Assembly (NCBI RefSeq): GCF_004403065.1
Contig: NZ_SOHA01000044.1
Location: 1 to 64,000 of the forward strand
From: Cryobacterium cryoconiti
GTDB lineage: Bacteria; Actinomycetota; Actinomycetes; Actinomycetales; Microbacteriaceae
Length of the DNA: 64,000 nucleotides
Direction of reading: 5' to 3'
Positions 53,697-62,562 of this stretch are shown here, piece after piece. A program made the translations under genes and the position numbers. The stretch's first letter is position 1; every line of letters begins with the position of its first letter. The notes under the pieces were generated by a model. It was given only the letters and a program-made list of their open reading frames with translations, ran no database searches and was not told the origin of the DNA.

Positions 53697-54548
53697 ATGG
53701 ATCGACGCACCGAGGCGGCCCTGGCGGGTCCGCTTGAGACCGCTGGAAGCCTGCCGCTGCGGGTGGCCGTGTACTCCCGCATCACCGAGGCGATCCGCGA
53801 CGGATCCCTCCCGGTTGCCTCCCTGCTTCCCTCGGAGTCCGAGCTCGGCACGGCAATGGGGGTCAGCCGCACCGTCGTGCGGGAAGCCCTCATGCTGCTG
53901 GAGGAGGACCGCTTCGTGCGCTCGCGCCGGGGGATCGGGCGCTTCGTCGCCGACCGGATGCCGCACCTCGGGTTGCAGAAGATCCGCCCGATCGAGGAAC
54001 TCCTGCGCGAGACCGGCCCGGCCGTTCTCGTGCGCCGCACCCAGAACGCGCTGCAGTCCGAGTCGCCCGCGTTCACCGCCGACGCCATCGGCATCCGTCC
54101 CGACGAGCCGTCGTGGTTCCTGGAGAGCGTCATCTCACGGGACGGCGCCCCCATCGCTCTGATCCAGGAGCACGTTCCGGCCGCACGGCTGACCGAACTC
54201 GGCGAGGCCGCGGTGGCGGCGATCGCCCAGGGAGGCGCCGATGCGGGGGTCGGCGGCGCGGCCGATGCGGGAGTCGATGACGGAACAGCGGATGAGGTGA
54301 GCGCCGAGCGCAGCGCGCTCGCCGCGCTCATCGCGGTGCTCGGCCCCACCTTCGGACCCGGCGAGACCGACATCACACTCGGCGTGCCCGGCAGCACCCG
54401 GGGCAAGCTCCTCGGACTGCCAGCCGGCAGCCCCGTGCTCATCCTCACCCAGACCCTCGAACTGCACGGCCAGCCGTTCTACCTCTCCAAGGCCCTGATC
54501 AATCCCGACTTCGTGCAGCTCACGATCAGCCACACCGCACAGTCCTGA
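53697..54548 (+). CDS. GntR family regulator with UTRA-like domain
   Basis: A 283-residue regulator. The winged helix is LRVAVYSRITEAIRDGSLPVASLLPSESELGTAMGVSRTVVREALMLLEEDRFVRSRRGIGRFVAD (about residues 17-80), followed by a UTRA-like ligand domain of the HutC group from about residue 100 (SWFLESVISRDGAPIALIQEHVP). An Ala/Gly/Asp insertion (AAIAQGGADAGVGGAADAGVDDGTADE) interrupts it. Start ATG 53697 has GGGGGAGACAC; the frame open to 53628 overlaps the operator. Divergent from the MFS/nucleoside hydrolase pair, which it most probably controls. Confidence 0.88.
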   Translation: MDRRTEAALAGPLETAGSLPLRVAVYSRITEAIRDGSLPVASLLPSESELGTAMGVSRTVVREALMLLEEDRFVRSRRGIGRFVADRMPHLGLQKIRPIEELLRETGPAVLVRRTQNALQSESPAFTADAIGIRPDEPSWFLESVISRDGAPIALIQEHVPAARLTELGEAAVAAIAQGGADAGVGGAADAGVDDGTADEVSAERSALAALIAVLGPTFGPGETDITLGVPGSTRGKLLGLPAGSPVLILTQTLELHGQPFYLSKALINPDFVQLTISHTAQS

Positions 54549-54585
54549 GCCGACGGCCGGAATCCGGTGCCGGCCCGCGCCGGTG

Positions 54586-57500
54586 CTACCGCAGCGCCGA
54601 CACGTTCAGCGCGATCGCCTTGAAGTTCGCGATCCGCTGCTCGTAGCGGGCGGCGAGAACGATCAGCAGGATCCCCCCGGCACCCAGCCACAGCCACCAC
54701 GGCACAGCGCCGTAGGCGAGCGAGATCCACGGCCACAGCTGCGCCACGCCGTGGATCAGGAGCACCACGGCCCCGATCACGAACGGCGCCTGCAGCTTGC
54801 GCACCAGCCCGACCACGATCACGACGGTGGCGACCACGCCCAGCAGAACGATCCGCCAGAGTGCGCTCTCGGTGACGTCCTGCAGCATCGAGGGCACCAG
54901 GAGCACCAGCAGGCCGGGGGCGAGCCAGGGCCAGCTGCGGGCGCGCGGCACCGCGTCGAGGTGCAGCCATCCGCTGGTCAGCAGGGCGATCGCGAGCGGC
55001 ACGGTCACGATTTCGATCGTGTCCGGTGTGCTCCAGGCCGCGCCGGCAACCACGGCCGCCGCGCCGGCCCCGATGGACACCCAGGCCACCACGCGGCCGG
55101 GCCGGCTGTCGTCGAACCAGAAGGCCGCGACGTGCAGGGCGGAGAAGGTGAAGACGAGCAGGATCACCCGGATGGTCGCCAGCGGCGCGAAGCCGAGCGC
55201 GACCACCTCGGCCGCGAGGGTGGCCACGATCGCCAGAACGATCAGGCCGTAGCCGCAGCGGAGGGCGGCATCCGTCGACGGTGCGGGGTCGTCGTGCTCG
55301 GCGCGGCGTGCGGCGGTCACCAGGCAGGCGGCCGCGGCGACCACGATGAGCAGGGTGGGAAGCAGCCAGGCCTCGAGGCGGGCATCCGGGCCACGGGGCG
55401 ACTCCTGCAGCAGCGGCAGGATGCGGGCCGCAGCCGTGATGCCCACGGCGGCCAGTCCCATCCCGACGGCCGGCCAGGCGGCGGCGTTCCAGCGCGGTTG
55501 CCGCACCAGGACGGCGCCGGCCACGGCCAGGGCGCCGCCGAGACCGAGCACGAGGATCGGCCGGAGCAGGTCGGAGCTCGTGCCGCCGGCTGTGGCGATC
55601 GCGCTCGGCAGCAGGGCGAGGGCGAGTCCGGCGGTGACCCAGAGCGAGGCCGTCCGTCCGGTTGCCACGGACGCCGCGCTCGCAGGCCCGCTCGCCTGCG
55701 CGCCCGGCTTCGCTGGCGCGGGAAGCAGTCGCCCGAGCACGAGCGCCACGCCCACCGGCACGGTCGCCAGCTCGAAGGGGTCAGGCGCGGACAGGGTCCA
55801 GCCCGCGAGGACGGTCAGACCGGCGGCGCCGATGCAGACCCAGCCGAGCATCCGGCCCCCTGGGCTCAGGTCCGAGCGCAGCACAACCAGGTGCAGAGCG
55901 GCGAAGACCGAGGCGAGAACGGTCACCCGGATCGCGGCGAGCGGTTCGTGGCCGAGGGCGGACACCTCGGTCAGGAGGACGCCGCCGATCGCGAGGATCA
56001 GCAGCCCGTAGCCGAGGCGGGTGGCGGCGGCATCCGTCGGCTGGTCCGGCGCTCGGTCGGCCGCTCGGCGGGTGACGACCGTGAGGGACGTGCCGACGGC
56101 GGCGACGAGCAGGGCGGCGGGCAGCAGCCAGGCCTCGAGCAGCAGGGTCGGGCCGGCGGGCACCTGGCCGAGCAGGACCAGGATGCGCGTGGCGGTAACG
56201 ATGGCCACCGCGGCCAGACCCACGAGCACGGTCGGCCGCGCCACCAGGCTCCACCGCGGGTGCTGCACCAGGAGCGCCCCCGCCACGGCGAGGGCGCCGC
56301 CGAGGCCGATCACGAGGATCGGCCGGAGCAGGTCGCCGGCAGCCGTCCCGGTGCCGACGCTGACCGCGCTCGGCAGCAGGCCCAGGGCCAGACCCAGGGC
56401 GATCCACCACGAACCAGGCTGAACGCCGGCGACGGATGCCCCGGCCGCCCGGTCGCGCACGGCCAGCAGTCGGCCGAGCACGAGGGCGACGCCCACCGGC
56501 ACGGTCACGAGTTCGATCGGCTCGGGGCCGACCACGGCCAGCGCGGCGAGCACGGCGACACCGGCGGCGCCGATGGCGACCCAGCCGAGGGCGCGGCCCT
56601 CGCCGCTCCGGTCGAAGCGCACCACGGCGACGTGCACGGCGGCGAAGATCCAGGCCAGCAGGATCACGCGGGGCTCGGCCAGCGGTGCGTAGTCGAGGGC
56701 GAGCAGCTCGGTGAGGAGGCCCGCGACGAGGGCGAACATGAGCACGCCGTAACCGAATCGGCGCCCGCGGGCTGCGGTTGTTCCGGGTGCCGGCGGTGCG
56801 GGTGCCGGTGCCGGTGCAGGTGCACGTGCCGCCGTCGCTGCCTCCTTCGCCACCGCCGCGATGGCACCCGCGCCGATGCCGAGCAGCAGCAACACGGCGG
56901 GAAGCAGCCAGGCCTCGAGCCGGGTGTCCGGGCCGAGGGGGCCCGTTCCGAACAGCGACGTGAGGCGCGCCCCGGCAGCGAGCACGACCGTGAGCGAGCC
57001 CACGCCGAGCGCGGGCCAGGCCAGGCGAGCCCTCTGCGGGCGGGACAGCAGGAATGCTCCGCCGAGGCCCAGGGCGCCGCCGAGGGTCAGGGTGAGGATC
57101 GGGCGCAGGAGGTCCTCGTTCGTTCCGCCGACGAGCGCGCTGGGCAGCAGGGCGAGGGCGAGCCCGGCGGTGATGCGCCGCGCCGCCGCGGAGCCCCGGC
57201 GTTCGCCGGGCACGGCAGGGGCACCGGGCAGGGCAGGGGCGCCGGGCAGGGCGGGGGTGCCGGGCGCAGGCCGCCCGGCAAGAACCTGGCCGACGACCAC
57301 AGCGAGGGCGAGCGGAACGGTCACGAGCTCGAACGGTTCGGTGGCCCCCGTCAGAACCGAGCTCAGCGCGGCCACGGCGGCGAGGCCGGCGGCGGCCCAG
57401 CCGACGCCCGCCGTGAGCGGGGCACGCGGTCGCCAGAGGGCGAGCACGTGCGTCAGGGACAGCGCCAGCACGAGCACGGATGCCCGCACGCCGGTCACGC

Positions 57501-60500
57501 CGTCGACACCGTTCCCGGCCCCGGCGAAGGCGCTGATCTCGGCGATGGTCACCAGCGTGAGGGCGAGAACCAGCAGGGCGCCCGTGGCGAGCCGCCGGGG
57601 TCGCCGGGTGGCGGCATCCGTCTGCCGGGCCAGCAGGAATGACCCGGCGATGACCGTCGCGAGCGGCAGGAGCCAGGCTTCCAGCCCGGTGTCGGGCACG
57701 CCGGGGTCGCCGAGCACGGTGGCGGCCTGCACGATGCTGGACAGCACGAGTCCGGTGGCGCCGGCTGCGGCAGCGGCGGCAAGGTAGGCCGAGCGCGGCG
57801 GCGTCCAGCGCAGCAGGCCGGCCCCGAGCAGCAGGACGGCGGAGATCGACGCCACCGATACCGCGCGGAGGGGTGCTTCGGTTGCCGCGGCCAGCGCGAG
57901 CGGCGCGATCGCCACGAGGAGACCGGCCAGGGTGAGCAGCGCGGCCACCGGGCTGGCTGCCGCAGTGCGGTCGACCCGGCCGTACCGGCGGATCAGCACG
58001 GCCAGCAGCAGGAGCATGCCCGCGACCGGCAGTACGAACGGTTCCGGTGCCTGGGTTCCGGCCCGGGCCAGGCCCAGCCAGAGACCGGCGATGCCGAGCG
58101 TGAGGGCCACCCAGCCCAGATGGCGGCGGGGAGACCGGGAACCGAACAGGCCGTCCGGGGCGATGGCGGTGAGGAGGGCGGTCACGCCGGCCAGGAGGAG
58201 CATCAACCAGCCGAGCGGATGCGCCACCCCGAGTGCCCACACCGTGCCGGGCACGAGAATGAGCGCGGCTCCGGACTCCAGCCCGATGCGGTCGCGGTTC
58301 CGGCCGCTGAGCACGCCCAGCGCGAGGGCGAGGCCGCAACCGAAGAGCGCGGCCGTGGGAACGAGGAGGAGGGGGGCATCCGTCGTCGTCGTGAGGGTCT
58401 CGGCGCTGCTCCAGAGCAGCTGGAGCAGGATCGGCGCCACACCGATCGCGGCAAGCACGCGCGGGACGGCCAGGATCTCGCGGGTGGTGGTGGTGGCGGG
58501 TGTGTCGGCCGTGGCCGTGGCGGTGACAACCGCGCCGGTCGCGCGGTTGCCGCGCAGCAGCAGCCAGAGCAGGAGTGCGGCGAACAGCACGGCCGTGTGC
58601 ACGATGCCGGCCGTCGGCGCACCCTGGAGCAGCGTGGCGCGCTCGGCCGCGGACAGGTCCTCGGCGATCGCCGTGATCGGCAGGCTGAACGCCACCACGG
58701 TCGGGGCGAGCAGGGTGAAGAAGGCCCAGTGGCGGTCGGGCCGGGTGAACAGGCGGAGCGGGAGTGCCACGAGCAACTGCAACAGGCCGGTGGCCAGGGT
58801 GAGGGCACGTGCACCGTCCACCAGAACGCCGGAGACGGAGCGCGCCTCACCCCGGGTCAGCATGTCGGGCAGGGCGACGGCCGCGATCAGGGTGAGCAGG
58901 ATCGCCCCGGCCAGGAGGAGGCCGCGGGCAGAGGTCGCTCCGGCAGCGACGGTGCGGGCAATGAGCAGCCGGGAGCCGAGGAACACCGCGATCGCCGCCA
59001 CGGACCCGATCCACCAGATGCTGCTGCTCTGCCAGCTGATCAGGTAGCCGAGGCCGATGGCGACCACCAGGAACGATCGCACCACCACCCGGAACCGGCC
59101 GAGCGAGACCCGGCCGCGATGCTCGAGCAGGAGCACCCCGAGCGAGAGGAACCCGAGCAGAACGTAGATCAGGGTGACCGGCAGCACCGCGCCGGCGAAC
59201 GGCACGGCGAGCACCGCGATGGCCAGGAACAGCCAGGCCAGAACCCGGCGGCGTGCGGGCAGGATGCCGCCGACATTCCAGGCGAGTCCCAGCAGGAGTC
59301 CGACGGTGGACAGGGTGCCGATCGCCCAGGCGCTGGTCGCCTCGACCGGGGGCAGCGCTGCCTCGCCTGCGATACCGCGGGCGAGCGAGACGAGAAGCGG
59401 GAGGGCGGCGAAGGAGACGACGAACATGCCGAGGACGGCGGCGCTGAGCGCGGCGGTGCCGCCGCCCACGATGAGCGCGGTGCGCGCCGGGCCGGCGCTG
59501 CGGCGCCGGGCGAGGAACTCCGCGCCGAGAGGGGCCAGGGTCGCGACCACGAGCGGAACGGTGATCATCAGAGTCAGATCGCCGGCGCGGGAGGCCACCA
59601 GGGGAACGATCGCGGTGACGGTCAGTGCGGCGAGGCCGGCAGAGAAGTACGCGAAGGCAGCATAGGCCGGACCGGTGTCCGCGCGGCGCAGCACGAGGAG
59701 CAGGTGCAGCACGGCCGTGACCGTGACGGCACCGAGGGTGAGGAACGGGGCGACGGTCGAGTCCGGGCTGACGAACGCGCTCGTGAGAGTGGCGAGCACG
59801 AGTGCCACTCCGCCGAGGCTGAGCACGGTGACGCGTTCGGGCACGCGGTCGGCCGATGGCCAGAAGCGGCGCGCGGTGGGGTCGCCGGCGGGTGTGGGTG
59901 CGGTTGGGGTAGCGGATGCGGTCGGGGTAGCCGGCGCCGGAGCGGCGTTCGCCGCGGTCGGAAGGGGGTCGGCGGCATCCGCAACGGCGGAGTTTTTCGC
60001 GACCGGCGGCATCCACTGCCCCGGGATGCGGCGTGTCGCCGAATTCTCCTCAGTTGCGTCGTCCGCGGGGTCGCCGGCGGCACCGGCGGGGGTGCTCACG
60101 GAGGGGCCGGAACCCGGCCTTGCCAGGGTGAGCGGATGCAGCAGCGCTCCAACGGCGGCGCCGAGGAAGCCGACGAAGAGGCGCAGCGGCTCGTCCTGAC
60201 CGGAGGCAAGCCCGGCGGCCAGCAGTCCGAGGCCCGGTGCCGCGGCGGCGAACCCGGTGACGCTGGCGACCCGCAGCCCGGACAGGGCGTGCCAGAGGAG
60301 GAACAGAGCCGTGCAGGCCACCAGAGTCGTGCCCCAGTAGATGGGCCAGTCGGCGGAACCGAGGCCGAACAGATCGTTCTGCCGCAGCGCCCAGGCGTCC
60401 AGGAGCACGAGCACCACGGCCAGCACGCCGATGCCCTCGGCGGTGGCGACGAGGCGTTTGCGGCGCAGCACGCCGGCCGTGATGAGCGCGCCGACGGTGG

Positions 60501-61239
60501 TGGCGGCGATGATCGCCGAGCGCACCTCGAGTCCGGCGAAGATCCAGGTCACCGTGAGGAAGAAGATCGCCGCCACCGAAACCAGGGTCACGCCGACCAG
60601 AAGGAGCAGCACCTGCACGCTCGACCGCTTGGGTGCTCCGGGAACGGATGCCGCAGCCGCCGGCCGCGCAGCCGCCGGAGGCTGCGCAGGCGGGAACCCG
60701 GACCGGGACGGTGCGGGCCCGGCGGCCGGCATCGCGGCCGGCGGCCAGGCTGCTGTCGACCGGGGAGGAGCGGGTGGCAGTGGTGCTGCGGTCGACGTTG
60801 GGGACACTGCCGGAGCTGGAGCTGGAGCTGCAGCCGCAGCCGCAGCCGCAGCCGCAGCCGCAGCCGGAGCCGGACTCGGTGCGGCAACCGCGGTGGGCGC
60901 AGGCGCTGCCGGCGCCGTCATCGCAGGCGGCGCTGCGGGTGCCTCGACCGGAGGTGTCACACGCCGCGCCGCCATCTGAGCTTCGGCGACGTCGAAACGG
61001 ATGCGCCCGATCAGCTCCCGGCGGCGGTCGAGGGAGGCGGCGGCATCCGTGGACGCGGTCAGCAGAAGCGCCGAGGCCGGGTGTTGCAGGTCGAGCCCGC
61101 ACGTCGAGCAGACGGCGGAGCGCAGCAGGGCGCGGCAAGCCGGGCACCGCGTGGTGTCGGTGAGCTCGGCGGCGCTGCGCGGCCAGATGACGTTGCCGGC
61201 GAACTCCGCATAGGAATCGCCTGAATCTGTTCGTGACAT
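54586..61239 (-). CDS. Giant multi-pass membrane protein with internal repeats (SCO7613 C-terminal domain type)
   Basis: A single frame of 2217 residues. Near the N-terminus CPACRALLRSAVCSTCGL is a CxxC...CxxC zinc ribbon, followed by a Pro/Ala-rich linker (about 95-200). From about residue 205 to the end, dozens of hydrophobic segments follow one another, probably over forty. The C-terminal third holds four tandem repeats of about 180-250 residues, each with LEAWLLP at its start, then (L/F)GYG(L/V), and a TVP(V/L)-(G/A)-(V/I)AL segment near its end. It resembles SCO7613 C-terminal domain membrane proteins; function unknown. Zinc-ribbon-plus-membrane layout suggests a scaffold or envelope protein, which is inference. 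The ATG at 61239 has GAGGGG before it. The long ORFs on the other strand are shadows of GC codon bias. Confidence 0.85.
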   Translation of the reverse strand: MSRTDSGDSYAEFAGNVIWPRSAAELTDTTRCPACRALLRSAVCSTCGLDLQHPASALLLTASTDAAASLDRRRELIGRIRFDVAEAQMAARRVTPPVEAPAAPPAMTAPAAPAPTAVAAPSPAPAAAAAAAAAAAAAPAPAPAVSPTSTAAPLPPAPPRSTAAWPPAAMPAAGPAPSRSGFPPAQPPAAARPAAAASVPGAPKRSSVQVLLLLVGVTLVSVAAIFFLTVTWIFAGLEVRSAIIAATTVGALITAGVLRRKRLVATAEGIGVLAVVLVLLDAWALRQNDLFGLGSADWPIYWGTTLVACTALFLLWHALSGLRVASVTGFAAAAPGLGLLAAGLASGQDEPLRLFVGFLGAAVGALLHPLTLARPGSGPSVSTPAGAAGDPADDATEENSATRRIPGQWMPPVAKNSAVADAADPLPTAANAAPAPATPTASATPTAPTPAGDPTARRFWPSADRVPERVTVLSLGGVALVLATLTSAFVSPDSTVAPFLTLGAVTVTAVLHLLLVLRRADTGPAYAAFAYFSAGLAALTVTAIVPLVASRAGDLTLMITVPLVVATLAPLGAEFLARRRSAGPARTALIVGGGTAALSAAVLGMFVVSFAALPLLVSLARGIAGEAALPPVEATSAWAIGTLSTVGLLLGLAWNVGGILPARRRVLAWLFLAIAVLAVPFAGAVLPVTLIYVLLGFLSLGVLLLEHRGRVSLGRFRVVVRSFLVVAIGLGYLISWQSSSIWWIGSVAAIAVFLGSRLLIARTVAAGATSARGLLLAGAILLTLIAAVALPDMLTRGEARSVSGVLVDGARALTLATGLLQLLVALPLRLFTRPDRHWAFFTLLAPTVVAFSLPITAIAEDLSAAERATLLQGAPTAGIVHTAVLFAALLLWLLLRGNRATGAVVTATATADTPATTTTREILAVPRVLAAIGVAPILLQLLWSSAETLTTTTDAPLLLVPTAALFGCGLALALGVLSGRNRDRIGLESGAALILVPGTVWALGVAHPLGWLMLLLAGVTALLTAIAPDGLFGSRSPRRHLGWVALTLGIAGLWLGLARAGTQAPEPFVLPVAGMLLLLAVLIRRYGRVDRTAAASPVAALLTLAGLLVAIAPLALAAATEAPLRAVSVASISAVLLLGAGLLRWTPPRSAYLAAAAAAGATGLVLSSIVQAATVLGDPGVPDTGLEAWLLPLATVIAGSFLLARQTDAATRRPRRLATGALLVLALTLVTIAEISAFAGAGNGVDGVTGVRASVLVLALSLTHVLALWRPRAPLTAGVGWAAAGLAAVAALSSVLTGATEPFELVTVPLALAVVVGQVLAGRPAPGTPALPGAPALPGAPAVPGERRGSAAARRITAGLALALLPSALVGGTNEDLLRPILTLTLGGALGLGGAFLLSRPQRARLAWPALGVGSLTVVLAAGARLTSLFGTGPLGPDTRLEAWLLPAVLLLLGIGAGAIAAVAKEAATAARAPAPAPAPAPPAPGTTAARGRRFGYGVLMFALVAGLLTELLALDYAPLAEPRVILLAWIFAAVHVAVVRFDRSGEGRALGWVAIGAAGVAVLAALAVVGPEPIELVTVPVGVALVLGRLLAVRDRAAGASVAGVQPGSWWIALGLALGLLPSAVSVGTGTAAGDLLRPILVIGLGGALAVAGALLVQHPRWSLVARPTVLVGLAAVAIVTATRILVLLGQVPAGPTLLLEAWLLPAALLVAAVGTSLTVVTRRAADRAPDQPTDAAATRLGYGLLILAIGGVLLTEVSALGHEPLAAIRVTVLASVFAALHLVVLRSDLSPGGRMLGWVCIGAAGLTVLAGWTLSAPDPFELATVPVGVALVLGRLLPAPAKPGAQASGPASAASVATGRTASLWVTAGLALALLPSAIATAGGTSSDLLRPILVLGLGGALAVAGAVLVRQPRWNAAAWPAVGMGLAAVGITAAARILPLLQESPRGPDARLEAWLLPTLLIVVAAAACLVTAARRAEHDDPAPSTDAALRCGYGLIVLAIVATLAAEVVALGFAPLATIRVILLVFTFSALHVAAFWFDDSRPGRVVAWVSIGAGAAAVVAGAAWSTPDTIEIVTVPLAIALLTSGWLHLDAVPRARSWPWLAPGLLVLLVPSMLQDVTESALWRIVLLGVVATVVIVVGLVRKLQAPFVIGAVVLLIHGVAQLWPWISLAYGAVPWWLWLGAGGILLIVLAARYEQRIANFKAIALNVSALR

Positions 61240-61387
61240 CGTGGCCCCTCGCTGGATGTGAACGTCCCCAAGGCTACTGGGTAGTCGTCCATTCCCTGCC
61301 CGCAGGGTCAGTCGGTGGAATACGCGGCCGCACGTGCCCGCGCACAAGCCGGCCGGCCTGCCTCCGCGGGGCCCGTGCCTGCCTCAG

Positions 61388-62203
61388 TCAGAGCCGGTGC
61401 TCAGCCAGCCAGTCCACGAGCACGCGCTCGAACTCCTTCGGTCGTTCGAGGTTCGGCAGGTGCGCAGTGTCGCGGAATGTGCAGCCAGTGACGGACGGGA
61501 GCGTCGACAGAAGGTACTCGTATTCGGTCAGGTGCGGGGTGAGGTCGAATTCGCCGACCGTGGCGAGCACCGGCACCTCGATATCGCTGACCTGGTCGAA
61601 GGCGGGCGGCTCGAGCGGAATCGGCGTCGGGGACTCCTCCGCGTGCGCGGCGTTGACGCGGCCCAGCGCATAGGCCGTGGCCGTGAATTCGGCGTCGAGG
61701 TCGGCCTCCTTGCGCAGCGGGCCGAACGCCCAGAGCGCCACCTCGAGGCGTGCGAGCTTGTGCCAGTCCTGGGCGTCGAACGCGGCATCCATCTCGTCGA
61801 ACCGGGTGTCCTCGAGATCGGTCAGTTCGATTTCGGGGAACCCGCTGGGCCCTGCTCCCACGGTCACCAGGCCGTTCACGCGGTCGGGACTCTCCGTCGC
61901 CAGGTCGATGGCGGTGCATCCACCACGCGAGCATCCGATCAGCGTCGCCGATGCCACTCCGAGGTGGTCGAGAACCGCGCGGGCGTCATCGCGGGCGGAG
62001 AATTCCACGTCCTCGCTGGTCGTCTGGCCGCATCCGCGGCTATCGAAACGGATGACGAAGTGGCCGGCGGCCAGCGCGTCGATCTGCGGGTCCCACATCC
62101 GCAGGTTCGCGATGCCGGCGTGCAGCAGAAGGAGAGCTGGTGACGATACGTGGCCTGCCGTCTCGTAGTAGAGCGACGCGCCGGGAACGGTGAGGTGAGG
62201 CAT
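61388..62203 (-). CDS. Alpha/beta hydrolase
   Basis: A 271-residue alpha/beta fold hydrolase. LLLLHAGIANLRMWDPQIDALAAGHFVIRFDSRGCGQT is the oxyanion-hole region, the nucleophile is the serine of GCSRGG, an aspartate in VGEFDLTPH and the histidine in DTAHLPNLERPKEF complete the triad. It probably acts on an ester or small ring substrate in the cytoplasm. No special context except that its promoter region faces the putative iron-regulated gene beyond it. Confidence 0.88.
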   Translation of the reverse strand: MPHLTVPGASLYYETAGHVSSPALLLLHAGIANLRMWDPQIDALAAGHFVIRFDSRGCGQTTSEDVEFSARDDARAVLDHLGVASATLIGCSRGGCTAIDLATESPDRVNGLVTVGAGPSGFPEIELTDLEDTRFDEMDAAFDAQDWHKLARLEVALWAFGPLRKEADLDAEFTATAYALGRVNAAHAEESPTPIPLEPPAFDQVSDIEVPVLATVGEFDLTPHLTEYEYLLSTLPSVTGCTFRDTAHLPNLERPKEFERVLVDWLAEHRL

Positions 62204-62422
62204 GCTTCAGCGTAGGCGTGCGGTGGGTGCCGCGGCAAGGACAAGTCCGGGGCAGACGAATTGTGCCCCGCGCGGGTCACGACGGTCCTGTGAGCATGCC
62301 GATGGCCCATCCCGGGGGAACGTCGCTTCACGGTTATCTCCTTCGTCGGTGTCAACGAGGAATTCCCGTTGATGGGAGGAGGTTCGGAGCGGACTGCGCT
62401 GAGGATTAATCAGGCATGCACG

Positions 62423-62451
62423 GTTGATGGTGGTTCACTCATAAACTAAGG
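62423..62451 (+). promoter_or_regulatory. Promoter overlapping an iron box
   Basis: TTGATG (62423-62428) and TAAGGT (62446-62451) are 17 bases apart, a plausible sigma-70 promoter in the 359-base gap 62204-62562. The -10 box is inside the DtxR/IdeR-like site. The rest of the gap has no gene; its 3' part, up to the start at 62563, would be a leader of about 100 bases. Confidence 0.55.
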
Positions 62452-62464
62452 TTAGCCTTGCCTC
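62446..62464. promoter_or_regulatory. DtxR/IdeR iron box
   Basis: TAAGGTTAGCCTTGCCTCA matches the 19-base consensus TTAGGTTAGSCTAACCTAA at 15 positions, including the GGTTAGCCT centre. IdeR/DtxR represses iron-uptake genes when iron is plentiful. It lies about 100 bases before the adenylating enzyme gene that starts at 62563. Confidence 0.68.
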
Positions 62465-62562
62465 AGTTGATTTGGAGACAAGATCATCACACCAGACACA
62501 GTCCTGCCCGCCGCCAGACTGAACTATGCAGTGCCTCCGGCAGGGGCGGGGGCGGTAGAACA

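Noticed and set aside
54583-61224. Two very long plus-strand ORFs (54583-57642 and 58120-61224, over 1000 codons each)
   Set aside because: They are antisense to the giant membrane protein and encode Gly/Arg/Gln/His-rich, domain-free sequence, as expected when a GC-rich reading frame is read backwards. The minus strand has hydrophobic periodicity, repeats and a zinc ribbon.
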